From [Clostridium] polysaccharolyticum (GTDB taxonomy: Bacteria; Bacillota; Clostridia; Lachnospirales; Lachnospiraceae), in assembly GCF_900111595.1 (NCBI RefSeq), contig NZ_FOHN01000018.1:1-64000 (forward strand): DNA of 64,000 nucleotides, written 5' to 3'. Numbering within the stretch: the first letter of the stretch is position 1; each line of letters begins with the position of its first letter. The notes under the pieces were generated by a model. That model saw nothing but the letters and a program-made list of their open reading frames with translations, was not told where the DNA came from and searched no databases. A program made the translations under genes and the position numbers. Shown here piece by piece: positions 9,397 to 18,733 of this stretch.

Positions 9397-10395
9397 TTAA
9401 TCATTGCTATCGGCATTTACATATTCAAAATCCATATCCTTGTCACTCGCTTCTGCATCACTTCCTCTTCTGATTTCATTTAGAAGTTTTTGCAGCATCT
9501 TAATTTCCATATCTGTCTGTGTATCTAGAGAGTCTAAATCCTCTCTCTTTTCTTCCTTTGCTTCTTTTTTTATTTCCTGCACAGCTGCAGTTTCTTTTAT
9601 GTTTTTTTTCTGTATCTCTTTAGCGTCTGGTTCATCCTGTTCTTTCATTTCTTTCTCCTCTTTTTCAAGAGCTTCAATAGAACTTGCTAATTCCCTTTGA
9701 ATGTCTAAATCGCTGTTTCCGGAACGGACAATTTTACGTGCAGTGTCTTCTTTTCTAATTTCTCTTTTTATTTCTTCCTTCTTCTGAGGTTTCTGTTTTT
9801 CCTTTACTTCTTTTTTTGTTTCTTCTGCCTCTTCTTTCAATTCTGCTTTTTCAACCTGATTGATATCCTCTTTTACAGAAACCGGCTGCTTTTGTGCTGC
9901 GGCAGTTTCTTTTTTTTCTAGTTCTTCTGACAAAGCCTGTTCTTTCTTTTTAATATCAAAGGCATTGCTATTTAACAAATCCATCTGCGATGTTACAATC
10001 TGCTTAAACTGCAGTTTATAGATTTCAAAATTCTGTAAAAGTTCCTGGATTTTTGCTTCAATCGTTCCTAGTTCCTGTTTTGCATCATAAATGATTTTAT
10101 CCGCTTTTAACTTAGCTTCTTTTTCTGTTGTCTCTGCATGTTTTTGTGCAGCGGCTTTCGTTTCTTCAGATGTCTTTTCAGCTAAAACAAGTGCCTTTTG
10201 AAGGGTTTTTTCTAAATTCTTATAATATTTAAGACCATCATTTAAAGCAGAAACTTTTTCTTTCAGCTCCATATTCTCTTTATACATGATCTCATAGTCA
10301 TGGTGTAATGCCTTCATAAAGGAATCTACATCATCCTTTTTATACCCTCTTCCTGTCTTAAAAGTAATTCCTTGAATCTCAATTGGTGTAAGCAT
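9397..10395 (-). CDS. divIVA: DivIVA-family cell division/polarity protein
   Basis: 332 residues. The first 60 residues ('MLTPIEIQGITFKTGRGYKKDDVDSF' region) are the DivIVA lipid-binding domain, followed by a long coiled coil to about residue 150 and then a very Lys/Glu-rich low-complexity segment (about 165-290). The C-terminal end is acidic. DivIVA senses negative membrane curvature at poles and septa and recruits partners; with MinCD encoded nearby it may place the Min system, but MinE is also present here. An AGGAGG site stands upstream. The charged tail is longer than in Bacillus DivIVA (about 164 residues). Confidence 0.9.
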   Translation of the reverse strand: MLTPIEIQGITFKTGRGYKKDDVDSFMKALHHDYEIMYKENMELKEKVSALNDGLKYYKNLEKTLQKALVLAEKTSEETKAAAQKHAETTEKEAKLKADKIIYDAKQELGTIEAKIQELLQNFEIYKLQFKQIVTSQMDLLNSNAFDIKKKEQALSEELEKKETAAAQKQPVSVKEDINQVEKAELKEEAEETKKEVKEKQKPQKKEEIKREIRKEDTARKIVRSGNSDLDIQRELASSIEALEKEEKEMKEQDEPDAKEIQKKNIKETAAVQEIKKEAKEEKREDLDSLDTQTDMEIKMLQKLLNEIRRGSDAEASDKDMDFEYVNADSND

Positions 10396-10408
10396 TCTAT
10401 ATATCCTC

Positions 10409-11206
10409 CTAAATATATTTTTTTAAAAGTACATAAATTCGTCCCTTTTTTGTCTGAGATTGCATCTCCCGGAAACGAAACTTTCCATATCCCCGTACGG
10501 AAACAATGTCTCCCTGGTGTAATTCATAACTGTTTGAACAAACCAGTTTTCCATTCACATACACTTTTTCTCCTGTTATCAGATTACTTAAACTGCTTCT
10601 AGAACCTCCAAATGCTGCAGCTATAATGGCATCCAGCCTAATGGAAGCTACGGATTTCCGAATCTCTTCACATTTTTGCTGAATAGGAAAATCCTGAAGT
10701 TCTACTATATTGCATTCTACTTGGGTATGTTTTATTTTTTTTAAATTTGCTGTAATAAATTCAGCAGTTTCTTCTTTGCAAAACGCATAAGCATTAGGAA
10801 AGTCAACCAATATGTCTCCTGTTTTTGAGCGATCTATCCCCAAATTTAAAATAGCTCCCAGATAATCTCTATGGGTAAGCTTATCGCTAAACTTTTCATT
10901 TCTTACAGAAATCTTAATAACACACAAAGGAAATGTACTTCCCGCTTCCTTATTTTCTCCATTCTGTCCAGATTCTTCATAATAAGAATCTTTTCCCGTA
11001 AAACAAAATAAGCGTCTCTCTGCCAGTTCGTATCCTCCAAATGAGGTAATGCGAACAAAGTTAAGTTCTTTTTCCATTGTATGAAGAATACTTTGTTCAT
11101 TTAGATTCAGAAAATCTGTAAAAAGCGGAACTCCCCTTTTCTCTGCTATATTTGCCAATTCTTTCAGCCTGTTTTTTAAAAATTTTTCTTCCTTTTCCTG
11201 TATCAT
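10409..11206 (-). CDS. ylmH: YlmH-like RNA-binding protein with S4 domain
   Basis: 265 residues from the ATG at 11204-11206 (AGAGG upstream); homologues begin at this 'MIQEKEEKFLKNRLKELA' region, so the upstream TTG (11245) is not used. The N-terminal part is the YlmH helical domain and the C-terminal part (about 170-245) an S4 domain, 'IRLDAIIAAAFGGSRSSL' and 'VYVNGKLV'. YlmH-type proteins bind stalled or split 50S subunits in ribosome rescue and sit in the division gene group of Gram-positives. It lies 13 nt upstream of divIVA. Confidence 0.88.
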   Translation of the reverse strand: MIQEKEEKFLKNRLKELANIAEKRGVPLFTDFLNLNEQSILHTMEKELNFVRITSFGGYELAERRLFCFTGKDSYYEESGQNGENKEAGSTFPLCVIKISVRNEKFSDKLTHRDYLGAILNLGIDRSKTGDILVDFPNAYAFCKEETAEFITANLKKIKHTQVECNIVELQDFPIQQKCEEIRKSVASIRLDAIIAAAFGGSRSSLSNLITGEKVYVNGKLVCSNSYELHQGDIVSVRGYGKFRFREMQSQTKKGRIYVLLKKYI

Positions 11207-11285
11207 CAGCCAGCCTCTCTGTTCTCCATACTTTAATGCAAACAATGAGAAACCTGCTAAACAAGTTTCTCATTGCATCATCCAT

Positions 11286-11870
11286 TTAAAACTCCTTATT
11301 AATCGTTGGAACGCCTAAACCATCAACTGGTACAAGATCCAAATAATCTCCTGATATATCAATATTATCTGGGGAAAAAATAAAAATATATCTTGAAATC
11401 TGATGCAGTTTTCCACCTATTGCATACACTGCACCTGAAATAAAGTCCATAATCCGCTGTGCTACATCCGGGTCGAACCCTTCCAGATTCACTACTACTG
11501 CTCTTCCTGTAAGCAGCATATCACAGATTTCCTGAGAATCTTCAAAGGTAGACGGTTTCATAATGCAAACTTCTAATCCTTTAGCTGTTGTCCGAATCGG
11601 CACAATTTTATTATTAGAAGTTCTGTCTGCCCGCAAGGATTTATCACGACGGCTCTCCGCAAAATCAGGTACATCCACTTCTTTTGGTCTCCTGTTTAAC
11701 TTACGCTCCGAAAAAGAATCTTTTTTCTGTGCACGCTCCAGTTCGCGGATACGCTCACGTTCCATTCGACTACGTTCCTTATCATCCATTTCATCCATAT
11801 AATCTTCGTAATCATCCTCTTCTTCGTCTAACTTAAAGTAGCCAAGAAAATTTTTAATCATATTAGCCAT
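11286..11870 (-). CDS. sepF: Cell division protein SepF
   Basis: 194 residues. A short N-terminal amphipathic helix ('MANMIKNFLGYF') fits the membrane anchor, then a highly charged linker (15-85) and the SepF core (about 95-185) with 'GRAVVVNLEGFDPDVAQRIMDFISGAVYAIGG'. SepF polymerises into rings, binds the FtsZ C-terminus and anchors the Z-ring to the membrane. It follows the YggS/YlmE gene by 15 nt and precedes ylmH, the standard ylm order. Confidence 0.95.
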   Translation of the reverse strand: MANMIKNFLGYFKLDEEEDDYEDYMDEMDDKERSRMERERIRELERAQKKDSFSERKLNRRPKEVDVPDFAESRRDKSLRADRTSNNKIVPIRTTAKGLEVCIMKPSTFEDSQEICDMLLTGRAVVVNLEGFDPDVAQRIMDFISGAVYAIGGKLHQISRYIFIFSPDNIDISGDYLDLVPVDGLGVPTINKEF

Positions 11871-11885
11871 ATTTCACTCAAACTC

Positions 11886-12578
11886 CTATATACTATAATT
11901 TCTATTTCCAAATATGCCTGTGCCAACACGTATCATTGTTGCACCTTCTTCTATTGCCACTTCATAATCTCCTGTCATTCCCATTGACAGAATGCTCATA
12001 TCTACATTATCAATGTTTTTCCTTTTAATGTCAACTGATAATTTTTTCAATGCTTGAAAATGCACCCTGTTTTCCTCTGCATCTTCTACAAAAGGTGCAA
12101 TTGTCATAAGTCCTTTGATTTTAACATTAGACAGCTTTGCAATTTCCTGAATCAACGGCTCCGTTTCTTGTACCGAAACTCCAAACTTCGTATCTTCTCC
12201 TGCAGCATTTACTTCAATCAGAATAGGACATACCAGATTCTTTTTCTTTGCCTCTTCATCAATCTGAATTGCCAAACGCAAAGAATCCACAGAATGAATC
12301 AAGCATACCTTGTCCACAATATATTTTACCTTATTCCTCTGTAAATGGCCAATCATATGCCAGTTCAGCTTCTCTGGAATTGCCTCATATTTATCCATTA
12401 TTTCCTGCACTTTATTTTCACCAAAATCAATGATGCCATCCTTCATGGCTTCTTTCACATCATCCACCGGTTTTGTTTTGCTTACTGCAATCAAAGTTAC
12501 TTCTTCTCTTTTTCTGCCTGCCCGTTCACAAGCTTTTGCTACACGTTCTTCCACTTTTACCAAGTTCTCATGAATCAT
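11886..12578 (-). CDS. YggS/YlmE-family pyridoxal phosphate homeostasis protein
   Basis: 230 residues, the usual length. The PLP-binding lysine is in 'IAVSKTKP' (about residue 34), and the C-terminal phosphate-cup signature 'SMGMTGDYEVAIEEGATMIRVGTGIFG' is intact. Members bind PLP in a single alanine-racemase-like barrel without known catalytic turnover and keep free PLP balanced. It heads the sepF-ylmH-divIVA series, as in Bacillus. Confidence 0.93.
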   Translation of the reverse strand: MIHENLVKVEERVAKACERAGRKREEVTLIAVSKTKPVDDVKEAMKDGIIDFGENKVQEIMDKYEAIPEKLNWHMIGHLQRNKVKYIVDKVCLIHSVDSLRLAIQIDEEAKKKNLVCPILIEVNAAGEDTKFGVSVQETEPLIQEIAKLSNVKIKGLMTIAPFVEDAEENRVHFQALKKLSVDIKRKNIDNVDMSILSMGMTGDYEVAIEEGATMIRVGTGIFGNRNYSI

Positions 12579-12640
12579 GCAATCAACTCCTTTGTTTTCT
12601 GTCTTTCTGGCTTAAACCTGTATCTAACTGGATTTGATAG

Positions 12641-14050
12641 TTATTTGATAATTTCTTCCTCTGATGCATTTTCTGAATTTAACAAAATGTGATCGTAATT
12701 AGACAATCCATTATAGGTCTTGTCGCTTACAATACAATACTCATCATTTTCGTATAAAATCTCCACCTGTTTAAATATGCAGTATCCCTTGTTTACATTA
12801 TACACACCTTTTAAAGTTCCAGTTTCTCCAATAGTATATTCTTCCTGCGTCTTCGGATTCTGAATAATAATACCAGAATCAAAACCGGATTTCTCTATGT
12901 ATGCATAATCTTCATCCACTTTTGCTACTAAACCGGTTTCAACAAACTCATATTTAACATCACCTGACTGGCGGTATACTTTCTTTACCAGACCAGAAGC
13001 GTTATTCTCACCTGCAGTAGTAAAATAATCAATTGGCACCTTGTAGAACTCCTTCTCTAAAAGTGCTGTCTTTGGAATCTTTAAGCCTTCCGCAGAATTT
13101 AATATTAATTCTACATCAATAAAGCGTTCATTTAAGTATGATATCATGTATTTTTGCAAGAAAAGTGTTGCAAAATATCCGTCACCTTTTGTAAACGTCT
13201 TAAATGGAACAGTCTGTTTAAATCCATCTTTTACAAAACGGATAGTAACCATTGGAGTACCTTTTGCATTTTCTTCCTTTTCTGCAAGTTTTTTGTATTG
13301 TTCTTTGCTTAAATTCAAAACGATAGACCAGGACTCATTGGTAATGAGCTTGTAGACTGGTGTCCCCTCTGTAAGAGCTGTATCATAAGAAACTGTCCTG
13401 TTCTCTGCTTTCTTTTCAAATGTCTTCTTTGAGATATCTTCCTCTTTTAAGGACTCAAAGCCATCAATGGTGGAACTGAAAATTCCACTTGTCTTCGATG
13501 AAACTAACTGAAACGAAGAAGTTTCCCCTGAATTCTTCACAAGTTTCTGCATGGCATCTGAAAGTGCTAAATGAGAAAAGTCTAAAATTATTTTATCAAT
13601 GTTACATCTCAGATCTGTTACAGTGCTATAATCACTATAACGGAAACTCTTTTGAAAAGCTTTTAGATAATTACGCACTTTTGTATTATCTTCTGATGCT
13701 AATTTCTGGTCTGCCTCATTGGCAACCAGGGTATCGTATATTTTACCGCTTTCATCAACAGAATACACATTGGCCTTCCTTGACACTCTGTCTCCATCTT
13801 TTACATAGAAGCTAATGTATCCTGCAGTGCTGCTGGTTTGTACCTTTTCTTTTCTTAATATAATTCCCTGACAGGTATTATTATCAGCGATATGTTTCTG
13901 TACTACCTCATAGACTGAACTACGATTACTGGAAAAATAAGAAAAAACGATAATGACCAAGTAAATAAAAATAAATAGAAAAATTACAGTACCAACATTT
14001 AAACGAATTGGCCTCCTATACTTTACGACGTTTCTATTTTTTCTACTCAA
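12641..14050 (-). CDS. HlyD-like membrane-fusion-type protein in the division gene group
   Basis: 469 residues from a TTG start at 14048-14050, chosen because AGGAGG stands 8 nt upstream; the alternative start at 14074 lies before that site. One membrane helix near the N-terminus ('GTVIFLFIFIYLVIIVFSYF', about 20-40) is followed by an extracellular part with HlyD/biotinyl-like beta strands and short coiled regions. No ABC transporter or RND pump gene is adjacent, unlike classical HlyD proteins. Similar proteins precede ylmE-sepF in many Clostridia; their function is not known. It ends 62 nt before the ylmE start and is probably in the same operon. Confidence 0.7.
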   Translation of the reverse strand: MSRKNRNVVKYRRPIRLNVGTVIFLFIFIYLVIIVFSYFSSNRSSVYEVVQKHIADNNTCQGIILRKEKVQTSSTAGYISFYVKDGDRVSRKANVYSVDESGKIYDTLVANEADQKLASEDNTKVRNYLKAFQKSFRYSDYSTVTDLRCNIDKIILDFSHLALSDAMQKLVKNSGETSSFQLVSSKTSGIFSSTIDGFESLKEEDISKKTFEKKAENRTVSYDTALTEGTPVYKLITNESWSIVLNLSKEQYKKLAEKEENAKGTPMVTIRFVKDGFKQTVPFKTFTKGDGYFATLFLQKYMISYLNERFIDVELILNSAEGLKIPKTALLEKEFYKVPIDYFTTAGENNASGLVKKVYRQSGDVKYEFVETGLVAKVDEDYAYIEKSGFDSGIIIQNPKTQEEYTIGETGTLKGVYNVNKGYCIFKQVEILYENDEYCIVSDKTYNGLSNYDHILLNSENASEEEIIK

Positions 14051-14182
14051 AAAAAAAACCTCCTCATATATCAAAATACATTATACTTGTTTTACCATTA
14101 TTTTAAAAGACCTATTTTAAATTTTGTATATAAAATTAAGTTTTGGTAAAACTAAAAGTACCATGATTAAGGAGGCATAACT

Positions 14183-14389
14183 ATGAAAGTTATCGATTGT
14201 ATTACATTAATTCTAGTTATTATTGGTGCAATTAACTGGGGACTTATTGGATTCCTGGATTTTAACTTAGTAAGTGTTTTATTCGGAGAAATGACCTGGC
14301 TATCCAGAGTTATCTATGCATTAGTAGGAATTAGCGGATTATACGCTCTAAGTTTCTTTGGCCGCCTGATTGCTGCTGATGATCACTAA
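14183..14389 (+). CDS. DUF378 (YuzA-like) small membrane protein
   Basis: 68 residues and the only convincing plus-strand gene in the window. It consists of two hydrophobic segments with the DUF378 signature 'DCITLILVIIGAINWGLIGF' and 'SRVIYALVGISGLYAL'. AAGGAGG stands 8 nt before the ATG. Function unknown. It is divergent from the HlyD-like gene and ends at a clear bidirectional terminator, so it is a single-gene unit. Confidence 0.85.
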   Translation: MKVIDCITLILVIIGAINWGLIGFLDFNLVSVLFGEMTWLSRVIYALVGISGLYALSFFGRLIAADDH

Positions 14390-14417
14390 AAAAATGATGC
14401 TTTTTATAACAGACATG

Positions 14418-14459
14418 AAAAAATATCTCTAACCAACTAAATGGCTGGAGATATTTTTT
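14418..14459. terminator. Bidirectional intrinsic terminator
   Basis: AAAAAATATCTC (14418-14429) pairs with GAGATATTTTTT (14448-14459) around an 18-nt loop that can pair further. The A-run and T-run allow termination in both directions, between the convergent DUF378 gene and the P-loop gene. Confidence 0.88.
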
Positions 14460-14492
14460 CGTTTTCAGATATAAATTTTATAATGATAAATT

Positions 14493-14912
14493 TTATAATG
14501 TCATAACCACTGACTTCTGATAAACTGGAGGAAGCTGTTCTTTTTCAAGAGATATACTAAGAATAAAGTCTACTTTGAAAGCATTAGAGCGTTCATCAAT
14601 CTTTTTCAAAACCGTTTCCAAGTCCACCATGTCAACACAGGCAACCTTTAAAAAACTGTCAATATAAATCTTCTCAATGTCATTATCCTGCGAAACAATT
14701 CCAGATATGAAACCTAAAAATTCTGCACTGCTTACAGTCAAATAGTCTTTCACATTTACCAGTCTGATCTTATTACTAAGTTCATACATATGTTTACTGG
14801 TTTTGTCTAGATAAACAATTCTTCCACTAATGGTCCTTACCTCATCGTTTACCATTCTTAATAATTCCTTTGTTTTCCCTTTACCTGTTTCACCCGCAAT
14901 AATTTGTACCAT
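14493..14912 (-). CDS. Small P-loop ATP-binding protein of unknown function
   Basis: 139 residues with a Walker A motif GETGKGKT at residues 7-14 and a possible Walker B-like strand 'IEKIYIDSF' (about 80-88). It has no membrane segment and no recognised partner domain. It is shorter than most ATPases (a minimal Rossmann-type core). It lies in its own transcription unit between the terminator at 14418 and the carboxypeptidase gene. I do not recognise a specific family. Confidence 0.7.
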   Translation of the reverse strand: MVQIIAGETGKGKTKELLRMVNDEVRTISGRIVYLDKTSKHMYELSNKIRLVNVKDYLTVSSAEFLGFISGIVSQDNDIEKIYIDSFLKVACVDMVDLETVLKKIDERSNAFKVDFILSISLEKEQLPPVYQKSVVMTL

Positions 14913-15033
14913 TTATGCTCCTCCTTTTGCTTTTTGGCTATTAAAATCTATTATCTAAAACAATATATTATATGTGTAAAATAACCAAAAATATGAAGGA
15001 ATCTATCTCTTCCTTTTCCTGTAAAACTGCCTT

Positions 15034-16002
15034 TTAAGACTGGCTTATTTTGCTGAGCAGCTCATTCATTTGCAAAAATAACGCATCCCCTGTATCTGCT
15101 TTTAGGATAACCGAAATATATTTATGTGTATTTTCTCCTTCACTGTATAAAACCAGACACGAACCAGCTAAACCTGTCGTTCCCGTCTTTCCTCCAATCA
15201 CAGTAACACCTTCTGGTGCTGTCTGTGTCCCTACTAAATATCTGTCTGTGCTAGAGAAGGTACGGCTGGCATAAGAGCCATCTGGACCTTTGTATTCAAT
15301 TTTTACAATTCCCTGACTGATAATATCCACAAAGGAACCATAGTTTTTTACTAATTCATTAAAAAACAGATAAATGTCATAAGCCGTTGTATAATGATTG
15401 TCATCGTGCAAACCGTGTGGATTTACAAAATGAGAATGGGTTGCACCAGTTTCTTTCGCTTCTTCATTCATCATTTCTGCAAATTTATCAACGCTGCCTG
15501 CAATATGTTCTGCAATTGCAACTCCCGCATCATTGCCAGAGTATACAAGAAAAGCAGTAAGCAGTTCTCTCATAGTAATGGTACAGCCTTCTTTGAATCC
15601 GCAGAGTTTCGCACCAGGCTCTTTTATATTTGCAGCATTATGGGAAATGGTAACAATATCCTCTAAGTCACTGTTTTTTAACGCCACTAATGCTGTCACT
15701 ATCTTTGTTATGCTTGCAGGATACATTTTCTGATAAATGTTATCTGCATAGACCACTTTATTATCCGTAGAATCTATCAATAATACGCTTTCTGCTGTTA
15801 ACTTTGCATCGGCTCCTTTGTCATCTCCCAAAGGGATTACGCTTAGGTCAGCAGCAAACAGCTGACTCTCGCCACCTTTGTCTAATTCTGCAAGTGTCAT
15901 GCTATTTGTGTCACTGCTATAGGGAATCATGACTTTGTTGCCTGCGCATCCACCAAGAAGCAGACACACGGTTACAGCAGCTGCAAAAAACCTTTTTTTC
16001 AT
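15034..16002 (-). CDS. D-alanyl-D-alanine carboxypeptidase, predicted lipoprotein
   Basis: 322 residues. The N-terminus 'MKKRFFAAAVTVCLLLGGC' is a lipoprotein signal peptide with an LGGC lipobox, so the mature enzyme should be lipid-anchored outside the cell. All three penicillin-binding active-site motifs of the S11 family are present: SITK (SxxK), SGN in 'VYSGNDAG', and KTGTTG. It trims the terminal D-Ala of peptidoglycan stem peptides. Its length lacks the long C-terminal amphipathic domain of DacA, and the lipid anchor may replace it. It follows mgsA by 12 nt, so it is likely the last gene of the mre-min-rodA operon. Confidence 0.9.
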   Translation of the reverse strand: MKKRFFAAAVTVCLLLGGCAGNKVMIPYSSDTNSMTLAELDKGGESQLFAADLSVIPLGDDKGADAKLTAESVLLIDSTDNKVVYADNIYQKMYPASITKIVTALVALKNSDLEDIVTISHNAANIKEPGAKLCGFKEGCTITMRELLTAFLVYSGNDAGVAIAEHIAGSVDKFAEMMNEEAKETGATHSHFVNPHGLHDDNHYTTAYDIYLFFNELVKNYGSFVDIISQGIVKIEYKGPDGSYASRTFSSTDRYLVGTQTAPEGVTVIGGKTGTTGLAGSCLVLYSEGENTHKYISVILKADTGDALFLQMNELLSKISQS

Positions 16003-16014
16003 GTGTTCACCTTA

Positions 16015-16413
16015 CTAAGCTTTTAAAATTTCTCTCCAGTCTAAATCACCACGGTCTAGTGCCTTAATTAACAGCTCCGCTGTTGCAAGATTGGTTGCCA
16101 GTGGAATATTGTGTGTATCGCAAAGCTGAAAAACATTATTCACATCTGGCTCATGGGATTTCTTTGTTAATGGATCTCTTAAAAAGATTACTAAATCAAT
16201 TTCATTATGCTCAATCTGAGCACCTAACTGCTGTTCACCGCCAAGATGGCCCGCCAGATACTTATGAATTGATAAATTTGTTACTTCTTCAATTAATCTG
16301 CCTGTTGTACCTGTCGCATAAATATCATGCTTACTAAGAATCCCTCTGTAAGCAATGCAGAAATTCTGCATTAATTTTTTCTTTGCATCATGTGCAATCA
16401 ATCCAATATTCAT
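16015..16413 (-). CDS. mgsA: Methylglyoxal synthase
   Basis: 132 residues, typical length. Motifs: 'GLIAHDAKK', 'ATGTTGRLI', '[10 protein letters not shown]' and '[14 protein letters not shown]', the last with the catalytic Asp region. It converts dihydroxyacetone phosphate to methylglyoxal plus phosphate, a bypass that relieves phosphate-limited glycolysis. Its ATG shares one base with the rodA stop (TAATG), indicating translational coupling; rodA-mgsA is a frequent pair in Clostridia. Confidence 0.96.
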   Translation of the reverse strand: MNIGLIAHDAKKKLMQNFCIAYRGILSKHDIYATGTTGRLIEEVTNLSIHKYLAGHLGGEQQLGAQIEHNEIDLVIFLRDPLTKKSHEPDVNNVFQLCDTHNIPLATNLATAELLIKALDRGDLDWREILKA

Positions 16414-17591
16414 TAAAAATTCCCCCTTTGGTCATAATCACTCATTGAAAATCCACTTCGGGAGCCATATCGGGACTGTAATCCGATATTCAAAATGATA
16501 CCAATCCCTATCATAGAACTTAAGGCTGAACTTAAACCTCTGCTGATAAATGGCAGCGGCAGTCCCGTGTTTGGTAATAGAAGTGTTGCTACACCTACAT
16601 TTGCAAATACCTGAAACATAAACATGGAAGCAATCCCCATGGCAATAATCCTGCCTTGAAAATCTTTTGCTGCCTTTGCTGTGCGTAAACACTTTATTAT
16701 AACTATTGCCAATAATGCCAAAATTACACAGCATCCAATAAAACCGAGTTCTTCACCCATTACAGTAAAGATAAAATCACTTTCTGTAACATCCACATAA
16801 AATGGATAATGTCTCTCAGCTGCAGGGTCTGTAAATAATTTCCCCAGCAGCTGTCCCGAGCCAATTGCCTGAATTGAGTGAAGCTGCTGATATGCTTCAC
16901 CAAGCTTGTAAGACTCTGGATCAAGCCATGCAGCAATCCGTTTATACTGATAGCCGCGAAGCAGTTTCTGTCCAGGCTGCTGAATATACCAGAACATTGC
17001 TGCAACTAATGGAACGATAACCGTTAGTACAGTCCCAACAATTTTGTAATCCAGCCCTGCCGCAAAAACCATCATTGCGAAAATAAAAATCATAACCAGA
17101 CTAGAAGACAAATCAGATTGTATCATTATGAAAAATGTTGGCAATGCCATAATAATACCACCTAAAAAGAAGGTTGTAAATCGATCCATTTTGTCCCGGC
17201 GTCTTTCAAAATACACTGTTAATGTTAAAATCAGAATTATTTTAACAATTTCGGAAGGCTGGAAATTCACTCCGATTTTTAGCCAGCGCCAGGAACCTGT
17301 ACCTAAATCCGTACCAAATGGTTTATGCTTTGTGGCAAAAACCATTATGGTACCTATTACATAATAAACAGGAACAAATCTGCATATAAAGTGATAATCA
17401 ATTAACGACACCATAGCCATCACCAGCAGACCTGCGGCCATGGTTACAAACTGTCCTTTAAAATAGCTGCTTTTGAATTGTACTGGTGCAGCACAACGAA
17501 CAAGTACTGTACTGCATAAGCACAATATCATAATTACAATAACTAATGAAACATTCAGTTTCTTCCAGTCATACTGTTTGAATTGAAACAT
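16413..17591 (-). CDS. rodA: RodA-type SEDS peptidoglycan polymerase
   Basis: 392 residues with about ten membrane helices. SEDS-family signatures visible are '[19 protein letters not shown]', '[18 protein letters not shown]', '[18 protein letters not shown]' and '[14 protein letters not shown]'. RodA polymerises glycan strands for the cell's side wall together with a class B PBP, here probably the PBP2 gene at 19410-22262. Context with mre and min genes argues for RodA rather than FtsW. Confidence 0.93.
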   Translation of the reverse strand: MFQFKQYDWKKLNVSLVIVIMILCLCSTVLVRCAAPVQFKSSYFKGQFVTMAAGLLVMAMVSLIDYHFICRFVPVYYVIGTIMVFATKHKPFGTDLGTGSWRWLKIGVNFQPSEIVKIILILTLTVYFERRRDKMDRFTTFFLGGIIMALPTFFIMIQSDLSSSLVMIFIFAMMVFAAGLDYKIVGTVLTVIVPLVAAMFWYIQQPGQKLLRGYQYKRIAAWLDPESYKLGEAYQQLHSIQAIGSGQLLGKLFTDPAAERHYPFYVDVTESDFIFTVMGEELGFIGCCVILALLAIVIIKCLRTAKAAKDFQGRIIAMGIASMFMFQVFANVGVATLLLPNTGLPLPFISRGLSSALSSMIGIGIILNIGLQSRYGSRSGFSMSDYDQRGNF

Positions 17592-17603
17592 GTTTTTTCA
17601 TCC

Positions 17604-17879
17604 TTATTTTTTCGGAGCTTTCAGATCCTTAATTGGGATATTTGCAAACAGTGCGGGAACAGTACCATTGTCCCCGTCTGATTCTGTCTGCGTTATTTTA
17701 ATATCCAGCCCTTCAGCATCTATCTCCACATATTTTGATATTACCTTAATAATATCATTTTTAATCTGTTCCATGATTTCAGGAGAACAGTTTGCTCTAT
17801 CTGATACCAATACTAATTTTAATCTGTCCTTTGCAACATTCCCTGATGATCTTTTCTTAAAAAAATCTGCAAAACCCAT
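17604..17879 (-). CDS. minE: Cell division topological specificity factor MinE
   Basis: 91 residues. The N-terminal 'SSGNVAKDRLKLVLVSDRANCSPEIMEQIKNDI' region holds the MinD-stimulating helix and the start of the dimerisation domain. MinE drives MinCD oscillation. It follows minD by 14 nt. Having MinE as well as DivIVA suggests a clostridial combination of both positioning factors. Confidence 0.94.
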   Translation of the reverse strand: MGFADFFKKRSSGNVAKDRLKLVLVSDRANCSPEIMEQIKNDIIKVISKYVEIDAEGLDIKITQTESDGDNGTVPALFANIPIKDLKAPKK

Positions 17880-17893
17880 AGATGATCCTCCTA

Positions 17894-18682
17894 TTACTTT
17901 TTGAATATTGATGCAAGTTTAGTAAATAATCCATTCTTGCCATGTAAGTCTAACAATGGTACTTCTTCTCCCATAACACGGCGGCAAATGTTCATATATG
18001 CTTGTCCTGCTAAACTTTCGTCACCAACTAAAGGTTCACCCTGGTTTGTAGATACAACAATTTTTTCATCGTCTGGTACAACACCGATTAAGTCTACTGC
18101 TAAAATTTCCACAACGTCATCACTAGACATCATGTCTCCACGTTTTACCATGTCAGAACGTAAACGGTTTACAATCAGGTGTGTGCTTTTGATTTCATTG
18201 GCTTCTAGTAGTCCAATAATCCTGTCTGCGTCTCGTACTGCAGAAACCTCAGGAGTCGTTACCACTAACGCACTGTCTGCACCTGCAATTGCATTCTGGA
18301 AGCCTTGCTCGATTCCAGCTGGGCAATCCATTAAAATGTAATCAAATTCTTCTCTTAATTCTGCCGCAAGTTTCTTCATCTGTTCTGGCGAAACAGCTGT
18401 TTTATCACGTGTCTGAGCCGATGGCAGCAGATATAGGTTTGGATATCTCTTGTCTTTGATAAGAGCCTGCTTAATTCTGCAGTTTCCTTCCACAACATCA
18501 ACTAAATTGTAAACAATCCGGTTCTCTAATCCCATAACGACATCAAGGTTACGAAGACCTATGTCTGTATCAATTAATACCACCTTTTTTCCTAACTTTG
18601 CCAGTCCTGTACCTACATTCGCAGTAGTCGTTGTTTTACCAACGCCGCCCTTACCAGATGTAATAACTATTACTTCTCCCAT
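17894..18682 (-). CDS. minD: Septum site-determining protein MinD
   Basis: 262 residues. The deviant Walker A 'SGKGGVGKTTTTANVG' opens the protein, 'LIDTDIGLRNLD' is switch I, and 'DYILMDCPAGIE' is the Walker B region. The last residues 'GLFTKLASIFKK' form the amphipathic membrane-targeting helix. MinD ATP-dimers carry MinC to the membrane. It lies between minC and minE in an operon with normal spacing. Confidence 0.97.
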   Translation of the reverse strand: MGEVIVITSGKGGVGKTTTTANVGTGLAKLGKKVVLIDTDIGLRNLDVVMGLENRIVYNLVDVVEGNCRIKQALIKDKRYPNLYLLPSAQTRDKTAVSPEQMKKLAAELREEFDYILMDCPAGIEQGFQNAIAGADSALVVTTPEVSAVRDADRIIGLLEANEIKSTHLIVNRLRSDMVKRGDMMSSDDVVEILAVDLIGVVPDDEKIVVSTNQGEPLVGDESLAGQAYMNICRRVMGEEVPLLDLHGKNGLFTKLASIFKK

Positions 18683-18733
18683 ACTCTTAGTCCTCCATAT
18701 CTTTTTTGCATATCTTCTGCTTGTCTTATTTTT

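Noticed and set aside
11097-11285. Minus-strand 62-codon frame before sepF
   Set aside because: Overlaps ylmH and its start region in another frame with no family match.
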